A stretch of 64,000 nucleotides of DNA from Microbacterium gallinarum. Its GTDB lineage: Bacteria > Actinomycetota > Actinomycetes > Actinomycetales > Microbacteriaceae. Both the position numbers and the translations under genes were made by a program. The notes beneath the pieces are model-generated. The model had not been told where the DNA came from. It did no database searches and was given only the letters and a program-made list of their open reading frames with translations. Shown here one piece after another: positions 25,733 through 35,064 of the stretch. Location: NCBI RefSeq assembly GCF_014837165.1, contig NZ_JACSPM010000004.1, positions 62,001 through 126,000 on the forward strand, given 5' to 3'. Position 1 is the stretch's first letter, and each line of letters begins with the position of its first letter.

Positions 25733-27003
25733 GGCTTCGGCCTCGGCACGAACCGCGGAACCCAGCGGACGAACGCGGCGGCGCCGACGAGGCCGATCAC
25801 GCCGACGACGCCCGTCGCCAGGGCGAGGGTGGAGGCGGCCGCGATCGCCGACACGAGCAGCGGCGACACCGCACCTCCGGCGTCGGTCAGGGTCCGCCAG
25901 GATCCGAGGAACGGCGCCGGGTCGTCCTTGGGGGCGATGTCGGCGCCCAGCGTGAGAAGGATGCCGCTCGACAGGCCGTTGCCGACGCCGAGGACCGCGG
26001 CGAACATCGCGAACCACATCGCCGACTGCTCGAGGTCGTGGGTGAACGAGAGCGCGAGGAAGCCCATACCCATCAGGAGCATGGCGGGGAGGGCCGCCCA
26101 CAGGCGCCCGAAGCGGTCCATGACCTGTCCGCTGGCGTAGAAGAGCGCGAAGTCGATGGCACCGGAGATCCCGACGACGAGCGCGATGGTCTGTGCGTCG
26201 AGCCCGAGCGAGACGCCCCACAGCGGCAGGACGACCTGTCGGGCGGAGCGGACGGCGGAGAGGGATGCCGCGGCCAGGCCGAGTCGCGACAGCACACGTC
26301 GATACGCCCACATCGTCCGGAAGACGCCGGTGCGCTCGGTCGTGGGGATCGAGCCCGTGACGGGCTCGCCGGTGTCTTCGGCCAGCGTCGAGTCGTCGCG
26401 CGAGCGCACGGGCGCCGCGACGGCCTGCTCCGGATCGGGACCCACCAGCACGAGCAGGATCGTGGCGACGAGGCAGGCACCGAAGAACCAGATGGTCGCA
26501 TGCTCGTCTCCGAACAGGGCGAGCAGCGCGGCCGCCACGAACGGTCCGATGAACATGCCCAGGCGGAAGGTGCCGCCGAGAAGGGAGAGCGAGCGGGCGC
26601 GGAACGCCAGCGGCACGCGCGTCGTCATGAACGAATGCCGGGCCAGGCCGAACGCCGCAGCGCAGAATCCGATGACGAACACGGCCAGGGCGAAGACGCC
26701 GAGCGACGGGGCGAGGGCGAGACCGACCACCGCGGCGAGACAGAGCCCGCCCGCGATGACCATGGTGAAGCGCTCCCCGACGCGGGCGACCGCCCAGCCG
26801 GCGGGGATGTTGCCGCACAGCTGACCCACCACCAGCGCCGAGGCGACGAGGGCGGCCGTGGCGAGGTCGGCCCCGAGCTGTGCCGCGATCACCGGGATCA
26901 GCGGGATGACGGCACCCTCGCCGAGCGCGAAGAGCACGGTCGGGCCGTAGATCATCGGCGCGAATCGGACGAGAACATCCCGCGGGCGATCGGTCACGTG
27001 CAT
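25729..27003 (-). CDS. Major facilitator superfamily transporter
   Basis: 424 residues with about 12 hydrophobic segments. The loop 2-3 motif '[18 protein letters not shown]' and the equivalent '[19 protein letters not shown]' in the second half are typical of MFS proteins. A charged central loop (about 190-235) separates the halves. It is probably a drug or metabolite efflux carrier, with an unknown substrate. It is divergent from prfB with a 20-bp gap and coupled to the small Cys/His protein downstream. Confidence 0.88.
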   Translation of the reverse strand: MHVTDRPRDVLVRFAPMIYGPTVLFALGEGAVIPLIPVIAAQLGADLATAALVASALVVGQLCGNIPAGWAVARVGERFTMVIAGGLCLAAVVGLALAPSLGVFALAVFVIGFCAAAFGLARHSFMTTRVPLAFRARSLSLLGGTFRLGMFIGPFVAAALLALFGDEHATIWFFGACLVATILLVLVGPDPEQAVAAPVRSRDDSTLAEDTGEPVTGSIPTTERTGVFRTMWAYRRVLSRLGLAAASLSAVRSARQVVLPLWGVSLGLDAQTIALVVGISGAIDFALFYASGQVMDRFGRLWAALPAMLLMGMGFLALSFTHDLEQSAMWFAMFAAVLGVGNGLSSGILLTLGADIAPKDDPAPFLGSWRTLTDAGGAVSPLLVSAIAAASTLALATGVVGVIGLVGAAAFVRWVPRFVPRPKP

Positions 27004-27023
27004 CCACGTTAGTCTGGACTGTC

Positions 27024-28136
27024 ATGCTCGACTTCGATCCCTCCGCCGATATCCAGGCCCTGCGCTCCACGTTCTCCGACATCAAGGCCGTGGTCGACGT
27101 CGACGCACTCACGGCCGAGATCGCGCAGCTGAGCGAGGCGGCCGGGGCACCCGACCTGTGGGATGACGTCGAGCAGGCGCAGAAGGTCACGAGCGCCCTG
27201 AGCCACCGTCAGTCGGAGCTCAAGCGCGTCACCGACGTCGAGCAGCGACTCGACGACCTCGAGGTGCTGGTCGAGCTCGCCAACGAGATGGACGACGAAG
27301 ACTCCGCCGAGGAAGCGCGCCACGAGATCGCGGAGCTCGAAGACATCATCGGCCAGCTCGAGGTGCAGACGCTCCTCGACGGCGAGTACGACGATCGCGC
27401 GGCCGTCGTGACGATCCGCTCCGGCGCGGGCGGCGACGACGCCACGGACTTCGCCGAGATGCTGCTGCGCATGTACCTGCGCTGGGCCGAGCGTCACAGG
27501 TATCCGGTGAAGGTCATGGACACGTCCTACGCCGAGGGGGCCGGCATCAAGTCGGCGACGTTCGAGGTCGACGCGCCCTACGCCTACGGCACCCTCTCGG
27601 TCGAGGCCGGCACGCACCGCCTCGCGCGCATCAGCCCCTTCGGCTCGGCCGACAAGCGGCAGACCAGCTTCGCCGCCGTCGAGGTCATCCCCGTCATGGA
27701 GGAGGCCCAGGAGGTCGAGGTGCCGGAGAACGACATCCGCGTCGACGTCTTCCGCTCGTCCGGCCCCGGCGGGCAGTCGGTCAACACCACCGACTCGGCC
27801 GTGCGCATCACGCATATCCCCACGGGTCTCGTCGTGTCGATGCAGAACGAGAAGTCGCAGATCCAGAACCGTGCCGCCGCGATGCGGGTGCTGCAGACGC
27901 GCCTGATGCTCCTCCAGCGCGAAGAGGAAGCCGCGAAGAAGAAGGAGCTCGCCGGTGTCATCACCGCGAGCTGGGGCGACCAGATGCGGTCCTACTTCCT
28001 CTACGGCCAGCAGCTCGTGAAGGACCTGCGCACTGGGCACGAGGTCGGCAACCCGGCGGTCGTGTTCGACGGAGATCTCGACGGCTTCATCTCGGCGGGC
28101 ATCCGGTGGCGCAAGCGCAAGGACGACGACGACTGA
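27024..28136 (+). CDS. prfB: Peptide chain release factor 2
   Basis: 370 residues in one uninterrupted frame, so the autoregulatory +1 frameshift of many RF2 genes is absent. Stop-codon recognition tripeptide SPF sits in '[16 protein letters not shown]'. The peptidyl-tRNA hydrolysis motif GGQ is in '[16 protein letters not shown]', and '[15 protein letters not shown]' is also conserved. RF2 releases chains at UAA and UGA. In many actinobacteria prfB is followed by ftsE-ftsX-smpB; here two other genes intervene. Confidence 0.97.
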   Translation: MLDFDPSADIQALRSTFSDIKAVVDVDALTAEIAQLSEAAGAPDLWDDVEQAQKVTSALSHRQSELKRVTDVEQRLDDLEVLVELANEMDDEDSAEEARHEIAELEDIIGQLEVQTLLDGEYDDRAAVVTIRSGAGGDDATDFAEMLLRMYLRWAERHRYPVKVMDTSYAEGAGIKSATFEVDAPYAYGTLSVEAGTHRLARISPFGSADKRQTSFAAVEVIPVMEEAQEVEVPENDIRVDVFRSSGPGGQSVNTTDSAVRITHIPTGLVVSMQNEKSQIQNRAAAMRVLQTRLMLLQREEEAAKKKELAGVITASWGDQMRSYFLYGQQLVKDLRTGHEVGNPAVVFDGDLDGFISAGIRWRKRKDDDD

Positions 28137-28166
28137 CGTCCTTGCCGGCTGGTCCCCTCAGCGGTC

Positions 28167-28513
28167 TCAGGCCCCGTCGAGCGACTCCTGGATCATGACC
28201 GGGGATGCGTGGATGCACACGATCCGCAGCCGTCCCTCACCTGTGTTCGTGAAGCCATGCCACATGTCGGCGGCGACCACCGCCGTGTCGCCCGCGTGTG
28301 CGATGACGGTGTCGTCGCCCATCTGGATCGTGGCCTCGCCCTCGATCACGAGCCACGTCTCGGTGTACGGGTGGCGGTGGAGACCCGGCCCATGCCGGGC
28401 TCGTTGTCGACGTAGAAGAACGAGATGCCTGAGCCGTACTGTTCGCCCTCGAAGCGCAGCGTGCGTGACGCGCCGATGAGCAGCTCGGATGCTGGAATGG
28501 GGGATGAGGTCAT
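28167..28513 (-). pseudogene. Frameshifted single-domain cupin gene
   Basis: The reading frame starts at 28513 (MTSSPIPASELLIG...), runs to '...FFYVDNEPGMG' and then shifts. Downstream, another frame continues with 'LVIEGEATIQMGDDTVIAHAG', 'DMWHGFTNTGEGRLRIVCIHAS' to the stop at 28167. Adding one C to the GGGCCGGG run (plus strand about 28383-28391) restores a continuous ~115-residue cupin with the expected 'HRHPYTETW' metal-binding segment. So this is a one-base deletion or a sequencing error in a G/C run. An intact version would be a small metal-binding cupin. Confidence 0.8.
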
Positions 28514-28570
28514 TCGTCCATCGTGGTTGTCGTCGGTGGGCGCGTCCAGTCTCAGCTTGCCCGCGTGCGG

Positions 28571-29911
28571 TCAGAAAGGTGCGGGGGCGGTGTCTGTGAG
28601 GGTCGGACGAAATACGGGTACTGGTCGTTCAGGCTCGACGAGGTAGCGGCGTCCGGCGGGTGAGGTCCATTGCAGAGCGCCGCCGGCGTCGGCGACGTGT
28701 TCGACCTGCCAGCCACCGTGGTGCTTGACGGTGTGGTGGCCTTTGCAGAGTGGGGCGAGGTTGTCGAGGCTGGTGGCCCCGCCGTGTTCCCACGCGACGG
28801 TGTGATCGATCTCGCACCGGTCGGCGGGGATGCCGCATCCCGGTGCCATGCACCGGTCGGCGCGCCACCTGATCAGCTTGCGGAGGGCCGGCGGCGGCCG
28901 GTACTGGGCGCGGCCGACGGAGAGCACGATTCCGGTCTCCGGGTGGGTGAGAACCCGGGTCCACCCGTCCGCCCCGCCGGTGAGCTCGCGCGCCCGGTCG
29001 GCGGGGATCGGTCCCACTCCTTCCACCACTGCCGGTTCCACGACCGCACCGGGACCGTCACCATGGAGGAGGGTGAGCACAGGGACGGTGACCATCACGG
29101 TGGCGCGGATGCCCGCTGCTTCTGGCGGCAAGGCGGCGGTCTCGCCGTCGATGAGCAGGTCTCCGAACACGTCGGCGCGCCGCTGATCCATCGTCCGCGC
29201 GTCTTCCCCGCCTGAGGCGTCGTGATCCCCGCCGCTCGCAACGCTGCGGTCGAGGGTCTTGGCGATCGCGGTGAGCCGGCCTTGGATGGCGCGGGCCTCC
29301 ACCGCGGGCAGGAACGCATGCAGCCAGGCCATGCCGTCGTCGGCCGGCTCCACGATCACCCTACGATCCCGCACCGCCCATGCATGCCGCTCCGCGAGGG
29401 TCGCCGCCCGCTCACGTTCGAGCAGCGCCCGCAACCGCCGGCGGAACGCGCCCACCGGAAACTGCACCGCGAGCTCCACCGCCGTCGTGGTGACCCGCTC
29501 CCTCACGTCGGGCTCGACCGCATCCAGCAGGTCCACCAGGATCTCGGCGTGCCGTTCGGTGATCGCCGCTCGCCCGAGCGCGTCCAACGCGGCCGGGTAC
29601 CGGTGCACCAGCGCCTGCGCGAAGCCGAGCAGTCCGGCGGCGGCGTGCTCGGTGACCCTCAGAGCGGCCGCCAGCTCCAACCGCACGGATCGTTCCACGA
29701 CACCCGCGACCGCCCCGCCATACGGGGCCGCATCGGCCAACGCGTTGCGGCGCAGCTGATCCACCCGCAGCGCACGCTGGGCGGCGAAGACCGACATCAT
29801 GGCGGCGACCTCGGTCACCAGGCCGACATCATCCGGAGCCTCGAACCCGTCCCACGGCTCATCCCACACGTCGCGCTCATCAGGAGGGGGGAACGGATCA
29901 TCGTCGGCCAT
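28571..29911 (-). CDS. DUF222 and HNH endonuclease domain protein
   Basis: 446 residues. The N-terminal ~300 residues form the DUF222 domain, rich in Ala/Arg helices. The C-terminal HNH nuclease motif is 'CEIDHTVAWEHGGATSL' then 'LAPLCKGHHTVKHHGGW', with zinc-site Cys in 'CMAPGC'. These proteins are multi-copy in many actinobacteria and are suspected to be selfish or mobile-element derived; substrate and role are unknown. The gene lies antisense to, and interrupts, the usual prfB-ftsE neighbourhood. Start chosen at the ATG after GGGG; an upstream extension is possible. Confidence 0.9.
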   Translation of the reverse strand: MADDDPFPPPDERDVWDEPWDGFEAPDDVGLVTEVAAMMSVFAAQRALRVDQLRRNALADAAPYGGAVAGVVERSVRLELAAALRVTEHAAAGLLGFAQALVHRYPAALDALGRAAITERHAEILVDLLDAVEPDVRERVTTTAVELAVQFPVGAFRRRLRALLERERAATLAERHAWAVRDRRVIVEPADDGMAWLHAFLPAVEARAIQGRLTAIAKTLDRSVASGGDHDASGGEDARTMDQRRADVFGDLLIDGETAALPPEAAGIRATVMVTVPVLTLLHGDGPGAVVEPAVVEGVGPIPADRARELTGGADGWTRVLTHPETGIVLSVGRAQYRPPPALRKLIRWRADRCMAPGCGIPADRCEIDHTVAWEHGGATSLDNLAPLCKGHHTVKHHGGWQVEHVADAGGALQWTSPAGRRYLVEPERPVPVFRPTLTDTAPAPF

Positions 29912-30056
29912 ACCCCGACAGTAGAACATACCTACGACAATCGATCTCGAGTCGGCCACCCCCAGCGCGCACACAGGCAACCGCCGCCAAACCGATGCGG
30001 CGCCTGAGGGTGTCGCGGGAGCGGGGGCGGAGGCATCCGCTTAGGCTCGTTAGGCC

Positions 30057-31199
30057 ATGATCCGGTTCGAAAACGTCACGAAGCGCTACAAGGGCACGTC
30101 GAAGCCTGCCTTGAGCAATGTCGACTTCGAGGTGCTGCGCGGCGAGTTCGTGTTCCTCGTCGGCGCATCCGGCTCGGGCAAGTCGTCGTGTCTGCGCATG
30201 ATCCTCCGCGAAGAGACGCCCAGCGACGGGCGGGTGGTCGTGCTCGGGCGCGACCTGCGCACGCTGTCGAACCGCAAGGTGCCGTACTTCCGGCGACACA
30301 TCGGGGCGGTGTTCCAGGACTTCCGCCTGCTGCCGACAAAGACCGTCTTCCAGAACGTCGCGTTCACGCTGCAGGTCATCGGGTCGTCGCGCGGATTCAT
30401 CCAGCAGACCGTTCCCGAAGTGCTCGCGCTCGTGGGACTCTCCGGCAAGGAGAAGCGGTTCCCGCACGAGCTGTCGGGCGGCGAGCAGCAGCGCGTCGCG
30501 ATCGCCCGCGCGCTGGTGAATCGCCCGCAGGTGCTGCTGGCCGACGAGCCCACCGGAAACCTCGACCCCGCGACATCCGTCGACATCATGCAGCTACTCG
30601 CGCGCATCAACGCCGGCGGCACGACCGTCGTCATGGCGACGCACGAGGCGGGATTCGTCGACCAGATGCAGCGCCGCGTGATCGAGCTCGTGCACGGCGA
30701 GATCGTGCGCGACGAGCGCCACGGTGGGTACGGCGACACGTCGAGCCTGCCGAGCCTCGCCCCCGAGCAGGAACGCGGCGCGGCCGCCGTCGCCGCCCTC
30801 ACCGCGGTGCTCGAGGTGCAGCGCGAAGCCGCCGCGGCCGCCGAGGCCGGTCTGGATCCGACTCTCGCCAATGAGGAGGAGCGGACGGATGCCGCGCCCC
30901 GGCCGGCGTCGCGGTCGACCGCGCCCGACCCGAAGCGCGATGCGCCTGCTCCGGCCGCTGAGGCTGAGCCCGCAGCATCCGCTCCCGCAGCGCCCGCCGA
31001 CCACGGCGACCGCCCCGAGCCCGACACGGTCGAGGAGCCCGCTCCCGGGCGGCCGGCCTCTCCAGCGCCGCGCGCACCGCAGACCGCGCCGATCCCGGTG
31101 GCCGACATCCCCGAGGTGGACGTCGCCGAGCTCGGCCTCGCCGATCGGCTCGGTCTGGGCGAGAAAGCGCCCGACGACGAAGTGGGGCCCACGTCATGA
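30057..31199 (+). CDS. ftsE: Cell-division ABC ATPase FtsE with a long C-terminal extension
   Basis: 380 residues; FtsE is usually ~225-230. The ATPase core (1-~228) has Walker A '[10 protein letters not shown]' near 36, signature '[15 protein letters not shown]' near 138 and Walker B '[13 protein letters not shown]' near 160. The extra ~150 residues are Ala/Pro/Glu-rich and probably disordered, ending in an ordered-looking '[17 protein letters not shown]'. FtsEX senses or drives septal peptidoglycan hydrolysis. The stop overlaps ftsX by ATGA. Confidence 0.95.
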   Translation: MIRFENVTKRYKGTSKPALSNVDFEVLRGEFVFLVGASGSGKSSCLRMILREETPSDGRVVVLGRDLRTLSNRKVPYFRRHIGAVFQDFRLLPTKTVFQNVAFTLQVIGSSRGFIQQTVPEVLALVGLSGKEKRFPHELSGGEQQRVAIARALVNRPQVLLADEPTGNLDPATSVDIMQLLARINAGGTTVVMATHEAGFVDQMQRRVIELVHGEIVRDERHGGYGDTSSLPSLAPEQERGAAAVAALTAVLEVQREAAAAAEAGLDPTLANEEERTDAAPRPASRSTAPDPKRDAPAPAAEAEPAASAPAAPADHGDRPEPDTVEEPAPGRPASPAPRAPQTAPIPVADIPEVDVAELGLADRLGLGEKAPDDEVGPTS

Positions 31200-32110
31200 G
31201 GATCGGTCTCATCCTCGGCGAGGCATTCACGGGCCTGCGCCGCAACGCGTCGATGGTGATCTCCGTCGTGCTCGTCACGTTCGTGTCGCTGACGTTCGTC
31301 GGCGCGGCGATGCTCATGCAGATGCAGATCGGCATCATGAAGGACTTCTGGGTCGACCGCGCCCAGGTGGCCATCTACATGTGCACCGCGATCTCGCAGG
31401 CGCCGACGTGCACCGGCGGTGTGGCCACCGAGGAGCAGCTCGCGGCGGTGGAGGAGAAGCTCGACGGCCCCGCCCTCTCGCCACTCGTCCGCGATGTGCG
31501 GTTCGAGGACAGCGAAGAGGCGTACCAGAACGTCATCGACCTCCTCGGCGAGGACTACGCCAGTGTCATCACGCCCGATCAGCTCAACGAGACGTTCTGG
31601 ATCAACCTGGTCGATCAGAACCAGTCCGACGTGATCATCGAGGCGTTCGCCGGCACCGAGGGCGTGGAGGAGGTGCAGGACCAGCTGCAGTACCTCGAGC
31701 CGCTGTTCTCAGCTCTCACCGTCGCGACCTACATCGCGGTCGGCATCGCCGCGCTGATGCTGGTGGCCGCCGTGCTGCTGATCGCCACGACGATCCGGCT
31801 GTCGGCCTACGCCCGACGGCGCGAACTCGGCATCATGCGCCTGGTCGGAGCATCCAATCGATTCATCCAGACGCCCTTCGTGCTGGAAGGCGTGTTCGCG
31901 GCGCTCATCGGGTCGCTGCTCGCCAGCGGCGCCGTGATCGCCGGCGTGCACTTCGGCGTCGACCAGTATCTGCGCGGGCGCGTGGAGTTCGTGACCACGT
32001 GGGTCGGGCTGGACGACGCGTGGATCGTCGTGCCTGTGCTCATCCTCATCGGCATCGTGCTCGCGGCGCTGTCGGCGAGCTTCGCGATCCGCCGCTGGCT
32101 GCGGGCCTGA
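31196..32110 (+). CDS. ftsX: Cell-division protein FtsX
   Basis: 304 residues with the FtsX topology: an N-terminal membrane segment (about 20-45), a large extracytoplasmic loop (about 55-170, with a Cys pair in '[14 protein letters not shown]'), then three C-terminal segments. The FtsX/MacB-like core signature '[19 protein letters not shown]' is at about 203-221. It forms the membrane part of FtsEX and its loop would contact cell-wall hydrolase partners. It is translationally coupled to ftsE. Confidence 0.95.
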   Translation: MRIGLILGEAFTGLRRNASMVISVVLVTFVSLTFVGAAMLMQMQIGIMKDFWVDRAQVAIYMCTAISQAPTCTGGVATEEQLAAVEEKLDGPALSPLVRDVRFEDSEEAYQNVIDLLGEDYASVITPDQLNETFWINLVDQNQSDVIIEAFAGTEGVEEVQDQLQYLEPLFSALTVATYIAVGIAALMLVAAVLLIATTIRLSAYARRRELGIMRLVGASNRFIQTPFVLEGVFAALIGSLLASGAVIAGVHFGVDQYLRGRVEFVTTWVGLDDAWIVVPVLILIGIVLAALSASFAIRRWLRA

Positions 32111-32139
32111 CTCTCGCGAGAGTCGTCCGGGGGTAGACT
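32109..32139 (+). promoter_or_regulatory. smpB promoter region: 16-bp palindrome and -10 box
   Basis: GACTCTCGCGAGAGTC (32109-32124) is a perfect palindrome that overlaps the end of the ftsX stop codon. TAGACT (32134-32139) is a good -10 box 44 bases before the smpB ATG. The palindrome falls where the -35 would be. It could be an operator, or form a short hairpin ending ftsX messages; no T-run follows. Confidence 0.5.
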
Positions 32140-32183
32140 GAACGGCTGCCGTGCGCCCGCACGGCTTCGATCGAGGAGTCACC

Positions 32184-32660
32184 ATGCCCAGGGAACGCGG
32201 TGAGACGGTCGTCGCGACCAATCGTCGCGCGCGCCACGAGTACACCATCGAGAAGACGTATGAGGCGGGTCTGGTGCTCACCGGCACCGAGGTCAAGTCG
32301 CTGCGTCAGGGGCGTGCCAACATCTCCGACGGCTACGCCTTCATCAACAACGGTGAGGCGTTCCTCGACGCGGTGCACATTCCCGAGTACTCACAGGGGC
32401 ACTGGACGAACCACGCGTCGAAGCGCGTGCGAAAGCTGCTCCTCCACAAGGACGAGATCATCAAGCTGTCGCACGCGATCAGCGCGGGCGGCTACACGCT
32501 GGTGCCGCTGAAGCTGTACTTCTCGGACGGCCGCGCCAAGGTCGAGATCGCCGTCGCGAAGGGCAAGCGCGAGTACGAGAAGCGCCAGACCATCCGCGAG
32601 CGCGAAGACAAGCGCGAGGCCGAGCGGGCCATGCGCAGTCGCAACCGCCTGGGCGAGTAG
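32184..32660 (+). CDS. smpB: SsrA-binding protein SmpB
   Basis: 158 residues; the start is set by GAGGAG 7-8 bases upstream. Conserved features are '[20 protein letters not shown]', '[19 protein letters not shown]' and the basic C-terminal tail ('[18 protein letters not shown]'). It binds tmRNA and positions it in stalled ribosomes for trans-translation. Its RNA partner ssrA is encoded 2.4 kb downstream on the same strand. Confidence 0.97.
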   Translation: MPRERGETVVATNRRARHEYTIEKTYEAGLVLTGTEVKSLRQGRANISDGYAFINNGEAFLDAVHIPEYSQGHWTNHASKRVRKLLLHKDEIIKLSHAISAGGYTLVPLKLYFSDGRAKVEIAVAKGKREYEKRQTIREREDKREAERAMRSRNRLGE

Positions 32661-32693
32661 ACCGGATGCCGCGCCCGCCCCGTTCGGGGCAGG

Positions 32694-33371
32694 TCAGCGT
32701 GCGCCGAACCGCGCCTCGACGGCGGCCGTGATGACGATGTCCTCCGGCTGCAGCTGGACGGTCGGCGCCGCACCTGCGCCGTCTGCGGCGAAGGATGCCT
32801 TGGCCATCAGCATCCGCTCCTGCCGCGGAGCGGCGGGGGAGTCGTTGCGCGTGAGCAGTCCGAGATCGGCGATCTCGAGCGGCGTCACGGTCGACAGGCC
32901 GATCGCGCCGGCGTAGGCGTTCGCCCGGGCGACGGCGACGCCGACCGCGCCCGATGCGACGTCGCGCTCCATCGCGGCGCGCGTCTCCGGGGTGAGCTGC
33001 CACTCGATCCAGCCGAGCTGCACGCCTTCGCGCTCGACGACCTCGCCCGCCCAGAACGACAGCACGGCGAAGTCGGTGAACGTCGCGCTGAAGTCGACGG
33101 TGGCGTAGTGCACGGGCGCCAGGCGTCGCCCGTCGGGGCTCCACGGGCGCTCCGACCAGACCGAGACGCGCTGGCTCGTCCACTCGACGACCGTGCCCGC
33201 GGAGGTGCGCGAAGCGAGGTCCTCCCGCACCGGCTCGCTGAACGCGGCCATGCGCTCGACGACGGCGCCCCGCTCTGCACCCTCGGCGCGGATCGTGAGA
33301 TGGGCCACCGCCCGCTCGGGCGCGATGCGCGCCTCGTGCTCACCCCGGACCGTGATGACGACGTCGCTCAT
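32694..33371 (-). CDS. SIMPL domain (DUF541) protein
   Basis: 225 residues from the ATG at 33371 (MSDVVITVRGEHEARIAPERA). It has the SIMPL-family pattern: an N-terminal 'V.G......P..A' strand, central 'VVEWTSQRVSVWSERPW', and a C-terminal 'RANAYAGAIG' helix. No signal peptide is evident, unlike many periplasmic family members. Function is not established. It is antisense between smpB and the DUF4397 gene. Confidence 0.8.
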   Translation of the reverse strand: MSDVVITVRGEHEARIAPERAVAHLTIRAEGAERGAVVERMAAFSEPVREDLASRTSAGTVVEWTSQRVSVWSERPWSPDGRRLAPVHYATVDFSATFTDFAVLSFWAGEVVEREGVQLGWIEWQLTPETRAAMERDVASGAVGVAVARANAYAGAIGLSTVTPLEIADLGLLTRNDSPAAPRQERMLMAKASFAADGAGAAPTVQLQPEDIVITAAVEARFGAR

Positions 33372-33494
33372 GCGGCAGAGCCTACTGCGTGGCGGCGAAG
33401 GAATTTTCATTCAAGTGCATCCAAACCCGCCCCGTCGCGGGGAATGACTTGTCGAGGGGCGACGGATGATCGCCCCTGACGAAGGAGGACCATC

Positions 33495-34319
33495 ATGCGA
33501 ACAAAGATCTTCGCGGGCATAGCCGTCGGCGCCATCGCCGCAGTCAGTCTGCTCGCCCCCGCCAGTGCTGCCACCGCCGGCAACGCCGCCCTTTCGGTGC
33601 TGCACGGCATCCCCGACACGCCCGTGGACGTCTACGTCAACGGCGAACTCACACTCGACGACTTCCAGCCCGGCGACCTCGCCGGACCGCTCGATCTGCC
33701 CGCGGGCGACTACGAGGTGGCCCTCACCGCGCCGGACGCGACCGACGCCAGCGAACCGGTCCTCGGACCGGTGACCGTCACGCTGGAGGCCGACACCAAC
33801 TACACCGCTGTCGCCCACCTCGACGAGGCCGGCGCGCCGACGGTGACCCCGTACGTCAACGACACGTCGCCGACCGCCGCGGGCGAAGGTCGGCTCACGG
33901 TGCGCCACGACGCCGCGGCACCGGCCGTCGACGTGCTCGCGGGCGGGACGCCGGTGATCGAGGGCCTCGCCAATCCGGACGAAGCCTCCCTGGATCTCCC
34001 GGCAGGCACCATCGAGGCGTCCGTCGCCGCCGCCGGCACGACCGACCCGGTGATCGGCCCGGCGCCCGTCGAGGTGCAGGAGGGCGTGCTCACCATCGTC
34101 TACGCGTGGGGCAGCCTCGAGGACGACAACCTCGACCTCGCGGTTCAGACGATCACCGGTCTGCACTCCGCGCCGGACGGGGTCAACTCGGGCACCGGTG
34201 GCCAGCTGGCGCAGCGTGACATGACGATGCAGCTGCTGATGCTCCTCGGTGGCGTCGCCATCGCCGCCGCGGTCGCGACCTCCGCCGTCGCCGTGGCACG
34301 CGCGCGGGCTCAGCGCTGA
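33495..34319 (+). CDS. Secreted, membrane-anchored DUF4397 domain protein
   Basis: 274 residues; a strong GAAGGAGGA precedes the ATG. Signal peptide 1-~26 (cleavage near ASAATA). DUF4397 beta domains follow: 'ALSVLHGIPDTPVDVYVNGE' (about 32-51) and a second unit 'RLTVRHDAAAPAVDVLAGG'. The C-terminus has a hydrophobic helix ('LLMLLGGVAIAAAVATSAVA') and a basic end, like a sorting/anchor tail, but no LPxTG-type motif is seen. It is paired with a sortase gene 11 bases downstream, so a cell-surface role is likely. Confidence 0.85.
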   Translation: MRTKIFAGIAVGAIAAVSLLAPASAATAGNAALSVLHGIPDTPVDVYVNGELTLDDFQPGDLAGPLDLPAGDYEVALTAPDATDASEPVLGPVTVTLEADTNYTAVAHLDEAGAPTVTPYVNDTSPTAAGEGRLTVRHDAAAPAVDVLAGGTPVIEGLANPDEASLDLPAGTIEASVAAAGTTDPVIGPAPVEVQEGVLTIVYAWGSLEDDNLDLAVQTITGLHSAPDGVNSGTGGQLAQRDMTMQLLMLLGGVAIAAAVATSAVAVARARAQR

Positions 34320-34330
34320 GGGCGGACAGC

Positions 34331-34969
34331 ATGACGAGGACGACCGCGGGCCTGGCGACCGCCCTGCTCGCGGTCGTCGTCGCGCTGGCGGGATGCAGCT
34401 CGCCCCCAGGAGCAGCCCCGTCGGCGACGGCACCGACACCGACGACGACCGTGCTCCCGACGCCCGTCGTCGAGGTGCCGATCGTGACGGCCACCCCGCC
34501 ACCGGCGCGCCGCTCCGCGCCGCCGGTGCGGGTGGTCGTCACGACCATCGGTGCCGATGTCCCGGTGATTCCCGTCGGGGTCGAAGCCGGGGGGTTCATG
34601 GAGCTGCCCGTCGACCCGGCCGTCGCGGGCTGGTACCGCTACGGCGCTGATCCGTCGAGCGCCGAGGGGAACATCGTGATCTCCGCCCATGTCGACGCGC
34701 CGCAGTACCCGATCGGACCGTTCAGCAGGCTGCGCGAGCTGCCGGCGGGTGCGTCGATCGAAGTGACGGATGCCTCGTCCGCGGTGCATGGCTACACCGT
34801 GGAGAGCGTCACGTACTACCCGAAGACCGAACTTCCCGTGGACGAGCTGTTCGCGCGCGACGGCACGCGCAACCTGGTGCTGATCACCTGCGGCGGCGAC
34901 TTCGACGCCCGCACCGGCCGGTACGCCGACAACGTCGTCGTCATAGCGACCCCGCGGAATGGCCCGTGA
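34331..34969 (+). CDS. Class F-like sortase, predicted lipoprotein
   Basis: 212 residues. The signal peptide ends in the lipobox 'ALAGC' (Cys near 22), then a Pro/Thr-rich spacer to ~60. The sortase core carries catalytic His in 'VISAHVD' (about 115), Cys in 'LITCGGDFD' (about 183) and Arg in 'TGRYADNVVV'. Sortases transpeptidate surface proteins to the wall. The likely substrate or partner is the DUF4397 protein encoded just upstream. Lipid anchoring rather than a transmembrane anchor is unusual. Confidence 0.87.
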   Translation: MTRTTAGLATALLAVVVALAGCSSPPGAAPSATAPTPTTTVLPTPVVEVPIVTATPPPARRSAPPVRVVVTTIGADVPVIPVGVEAGGFMELPVDPAVAGWYRYGADPSSAEGNIVISAHVDAPQYPIGPFSRLRELPAGASIEVTDASSAVHGYTVESVTYYPKTELPVDELFARDGTRNLVLITCGGDFDARTGRYADNVVVIATPRNGP

Positions 34970-34982
34970 TGTGATGACGTTG

Positions 34983-34988
34983 TAGACT
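34983..34988 (+). promoter_or_regulatory. -10 box (TAGACT) of the tmRNA promoter
   Basis: TAGACT at 34983-34988 followed by GA matches the -10 seen before smpB. It lies about 76 bases before the mature tmRNA 5' end, with a perfect GGATGCC-TC-GGCATCC hairpin (34998-35013) in the leader. No consensus -35 was recognised. Confidence 0.4.
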
Positions 34989-35064
34989 GATGTGCTCGGA
35001 TGCCTCGGCATCCGGATATTGGAAACTCCACAGCGTGACAGCGGCCCTTCGCACGAAGGCTCAT

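Noticed and set aside
27024-27110. Possible programmed +1 frameshift in prfB
   Set aside because: The gene is a single open frame from the ATG; no in-frame UGA with a slippery site near codon 25 was found.
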